Shown here: in pieces, positions 15,160-16,582 of the stretch
Position numbering within the stretch: position 1 is the first letter of the stretch
How the letters are laid out: each line of letters starts with the position of its first letter
NCBI GenBank assembly: GCA_026710225.1
Contig: JAPORI010000106.1
Location: 1-16,582, forward strand
DNA: 16,582 nucleotides
Source of the DNA: Betaproteobacteria bacterium
Lineage (GTDB): Bacteria > Pseudomonadota > Gammaproteobacteria > Tethybacterales > Tethybacteraceae
Reading direction: 5' to 3'
Position numbers and translations under genes: made by a program
Notes under the pieces: generated by a model
What the model was told of the DNA's origin: nothing
Database searches by the model: none
What the model saw: the letters and a program-made list of their open reading frames with translations, nothing else

Positions 15160-15189
15160 ATTCTATCAATCCGGTGCGCTGACTGGCAA
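15160..15189 (-). promoter_or_regulatory. Promoter of tolQRAB (sigma70-type)
   Basis: On the minus strand, TTGCCA (15184-15189; five of six matches to TTGACA) and TAGAAT (15160-15165), preceded by TGA, are 18 nt apart. This would start transcription near 15152 and give a leader of about 40 nt to the tolQ GTG. The -35 box lies inside the inverted repeat at 15185-15206. No experiment can be inferred; the match is good for both boxes. Confidence 0.6.
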
Positions 15190-15206
15190 CCGGATAGCCG
15201 GTTGCC
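15185..15206. repeat. Perfect 9-bp inverted repeat, possible operator
   Basis: Arms GGCAACCGG and CCGGTTGCC are separated by 4 nt. The repeat lies in the intergenic space between tolQ and the divergent subtilase gene and covers all but the outermost base of the tolQ -35 box. It has no T-run, so a terminator is unlikely. An operator for a dimeric regulator, or a dispersed genomic repeat, are the main options. Confidence 0.6.
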
Positions 15207-15247
15207 GCTGATAATGGCCGGGAATCTTGTCGGAAACTTGCATTATG

Positions 15248-15277
15248 TTGTGGCCGGCAGGTGCTCTCTTGTATGGT
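15248..15277 (+). promoter_or_regulatory. Weak promoter candidate for the divergent subtilase gene
   Basis: TTGTGG (15248-15253) and TATGGT (15272-15277) are 18 nt apart on the plus strand, upstream of the lipoprotein frame. Start of transcription would be near 15284, which excludes the ATG at 15281 as the translation start. An overlapping TAGAAT (15277-15282) is an alternative -10 without a good -35. Confidence 0.3.
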
Positions 15278-15358
15278 AGAATGATTTTCAGTTCCCTTGC
15301 TTCTGGTTTGCCTCAATCAGTGCAAGATCTTCTGCATCGTTATCCGGCCGCGTTTTAC

Positions 15359-16582
15359 ATGGACAAAGAGTCCGGCAATTGCAGCAGTGCCGCCCATCTT
15401 GAAAGTGCCTCTGTGTTGTCTTGCATTGACTTGTTGATAGCCTCTTTTCGCCCGCCTCGGGCATTTGCAGCACCGTGGCTGGCTGCATTGGTAATTGTCC
15501 TGTCGGTAATTGCCACCGGTTGCGGCGGTGGCGGTGGCGGAGGAGGAGGTGTGTCTTCGTCCGCAGGGCCGGTTGTCCCGTCTCCCGGCGCAACAATATT
15601 TGTCGAGCCGCAAGACGGATTCGGCCCCCGGGAGTTTCAGGGCGGGGCGCCGCTAACCGGTGCCTGTGATCAAAGTGCGGTTCCCGAGCACATTTTCGGT
15701 GCCAGCAACACCGATATCTGTGTAATGATGCGCCAAGCGGCAAAAAACTTCCCGGCGGTTGGAGCAAGCAGCGGATCGTTTGCCATCCTGACCGTCGGTG
15801 TAACCAGGCATTCGGTTGACGGCTTTCCCTATTATGCCAAAGAGCCGGCGCGCAAGGCAAAAGCGACCATCGCGGTGATTGGCCAGGGCTTCAACGAGTT
15901 GCATCCGTCGATTCGCAGGCTGTTTCGCAACGATTACAACTTTGTTGCATCCGACACGATCACCATCGACGCTGCCAATTTGGATAGATACCGGCAGGTG
16001 TCGCAAGACAACGTTGCCACTGCCAATCGCTTTCCATCCGCCTACTCTCTTGTTACCGCCGGACTGGCCGCGGCGGATGCCAATGCTCTGGAGAGATCCT
16101 TTGACAACAATTTCCGCTTCATGACCCACGGCACCGAAGTGGCCGGAGTGATAGCCGGCCGGCGGGTTGCCATTACTTTGCTTGCCTCGGGAGTCTACCG
16201 CAACCAGGTCATTGAAAGCGTCCCCGGACTGGCGCCGGAGGCGGCAATACTGCCCATCAATGTGGCAGGGGCAATATCGCTGAATCGGTGCGAGAATTCA
16301 TGCAGCCGCAGCCGACCCGAATTCATCACCGATGCCAACTTTGCCCCGCGGCTTGCCAAGGCGATCGAACTTGCCCAGCAACCGGGCAACGATGTATTCG
16401 CAGCCACCTTTGCAGTTGCGCCGAAGTTGCTGGCCGGCATTCCCGGAGTGCAAGTGACGATCGTCAATGCCGGCGAGTTCATGATCACGCTGAATCGAGC
16501 CAGTGGTTCCTCGGCCTTGCCTGATACCATTGTCACCGCTTTCGCATCCGGTGCCCTGACAATTGTCCGCGTTGTCCAGCCT
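15359..16582 (+). CDS. Lipoprotein with subtilisin-like (S8) domain, 3' end outside window
   Basis: The frame is open to the right edge. A hydrophobic leader (PWLAALVIVLSVIATGC) ends in a lipobox, with the lipid Cys codon at 15521, followed by nine glycines and a Ser/Pro linker. IAVIGQGFNELHP aligns with the family Asp motif (IAVIDTGxNxxHP) but has Gly at 15881-15883 instead of Asp. THGTEVAGVIAG contains a canonical subtilase His (16127-16129). The oxyanion Asn and catalytic Ser would be beyond the window, so the domain call rests on one good and one degenerate motif. Start is uncertain: ATG 15359 is used; the frame reaches ATG 15281 but codon third positions there look non-coding; GTG 15413 or TTG 15431 would give a more normal signal length. 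Divergent from tolQ. Confidence 0.65.
   Translation, partial: MDKESGNCSSAAHLESASVLSCIDLLIASFRPPRAFAAPWLAALVIVLSVIATGCGGGGGGGGGVSSSAGPVVPSPGATIFVEPQDGFGPREFQGGAPLTGACDQSAVPEHIFGASNTDICVMMRQAAKNFPAVGASSGSFAILTVGVTRHSVDGFPYYAKEPARKAKATIAVIGQGFNELHPSIRRLFRNDYNFVASDTITIDAANLDRYRQVSQDNVATANRFPSAYSLVTAGLAAADANALERSFDNNFRFMTHGTEVAGVIAGRRVAITLLASGVYRNQVIESVPGLAPEAAILPINVAGAISLNRCENSCSRSRPEFITDANFAPRLAKAIELAQQPGNDVFAATFAVAPKLLAGIPGVQVTIVNAGEFMITLNRASGSSALPDTIVTAFASGALTIVRVVQP

Noticed and set aside
15288..16129. Minus-strand frames (190 and 158 codons) opposite the plus-strand subtilase gene
   Set aside because: The plus frame has a lipobox and a canonical THGTEVAG motif; the minus frames show Arg/Cys/His-rich composition typical of shadows.

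Overview
The window looks like chromosome from a Gram-negative, probably gammaproteobacterial, organism with a fairly GC-rich genome. The reasons are an outer-membrane Tol-Pal system, several lipoproteins with lipoboxes, an ATP synthase operon in the order I-B-E-F-H-A-G-D, and the rsmD-coaD-yfhL-type ferredoxin and lptM-lysA neighbourhoods familiar from gammaproteobacteria. The species cannot be named from the sequence alone.

Layout. Everything from 15111 down to base 1 reads on the minus strand as one nearly unbroken run of 20 genes. In transcription order they are tolQ, tolR, tolA, tolB, pal, cpoB (cell-envelope constriction and outer-membrane integrity); rsmD (16S rRNA methylation), coaD (CoA synthesis), a YfhL-type ferredoxin, lptM (a 40-residue lipoprotein), lysA (lysine synthesis), cyaY (frataxin), a lipoprotein with a subtilisin-like domain and a probable outer-membrane beta-domain; then atpI, atpB, atpE, atpF, atpH, atpA, atpG and the first 162 codons of atpD, cut by the window edge just after the Walker A motif. 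Most junctions overlap by 4-13 nt or have short gaps. The one gap above 100 nt is tolB-pal (180 nt), which carries a promoter-like element and a weak A/T hairpin.

Divergent from tolQ, on the plus strand from about 15359 to the right edge, is a second lipoprotein with a subtilisin-like His motif. The tolQ side of the divergent region has a good sigma70-type promoter whose -35 box sits inside a 9-bp perfect inverted repeat, which looks like an operator.

Most of the window is housekeeping. The unusual parts are the two secreted subtilase-like lipoproteins that bracket the block. One has its Asp and His motifs only five residues apart, and the other has Gly where the catalytic Asp is expected. 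Further oddities are a LysA with Gln replacing the normally conserved Glu of the EPGR motif, a TolA whose membrane helix lacks the usual His of the SxxxH motif, and an ATP synthase c subunit with a signal-peptide-like extension. I saw no CRISPR, tRNA, rRNA, insertion sequence or phage gene, and no gene-free stretch longer than 300 bases.
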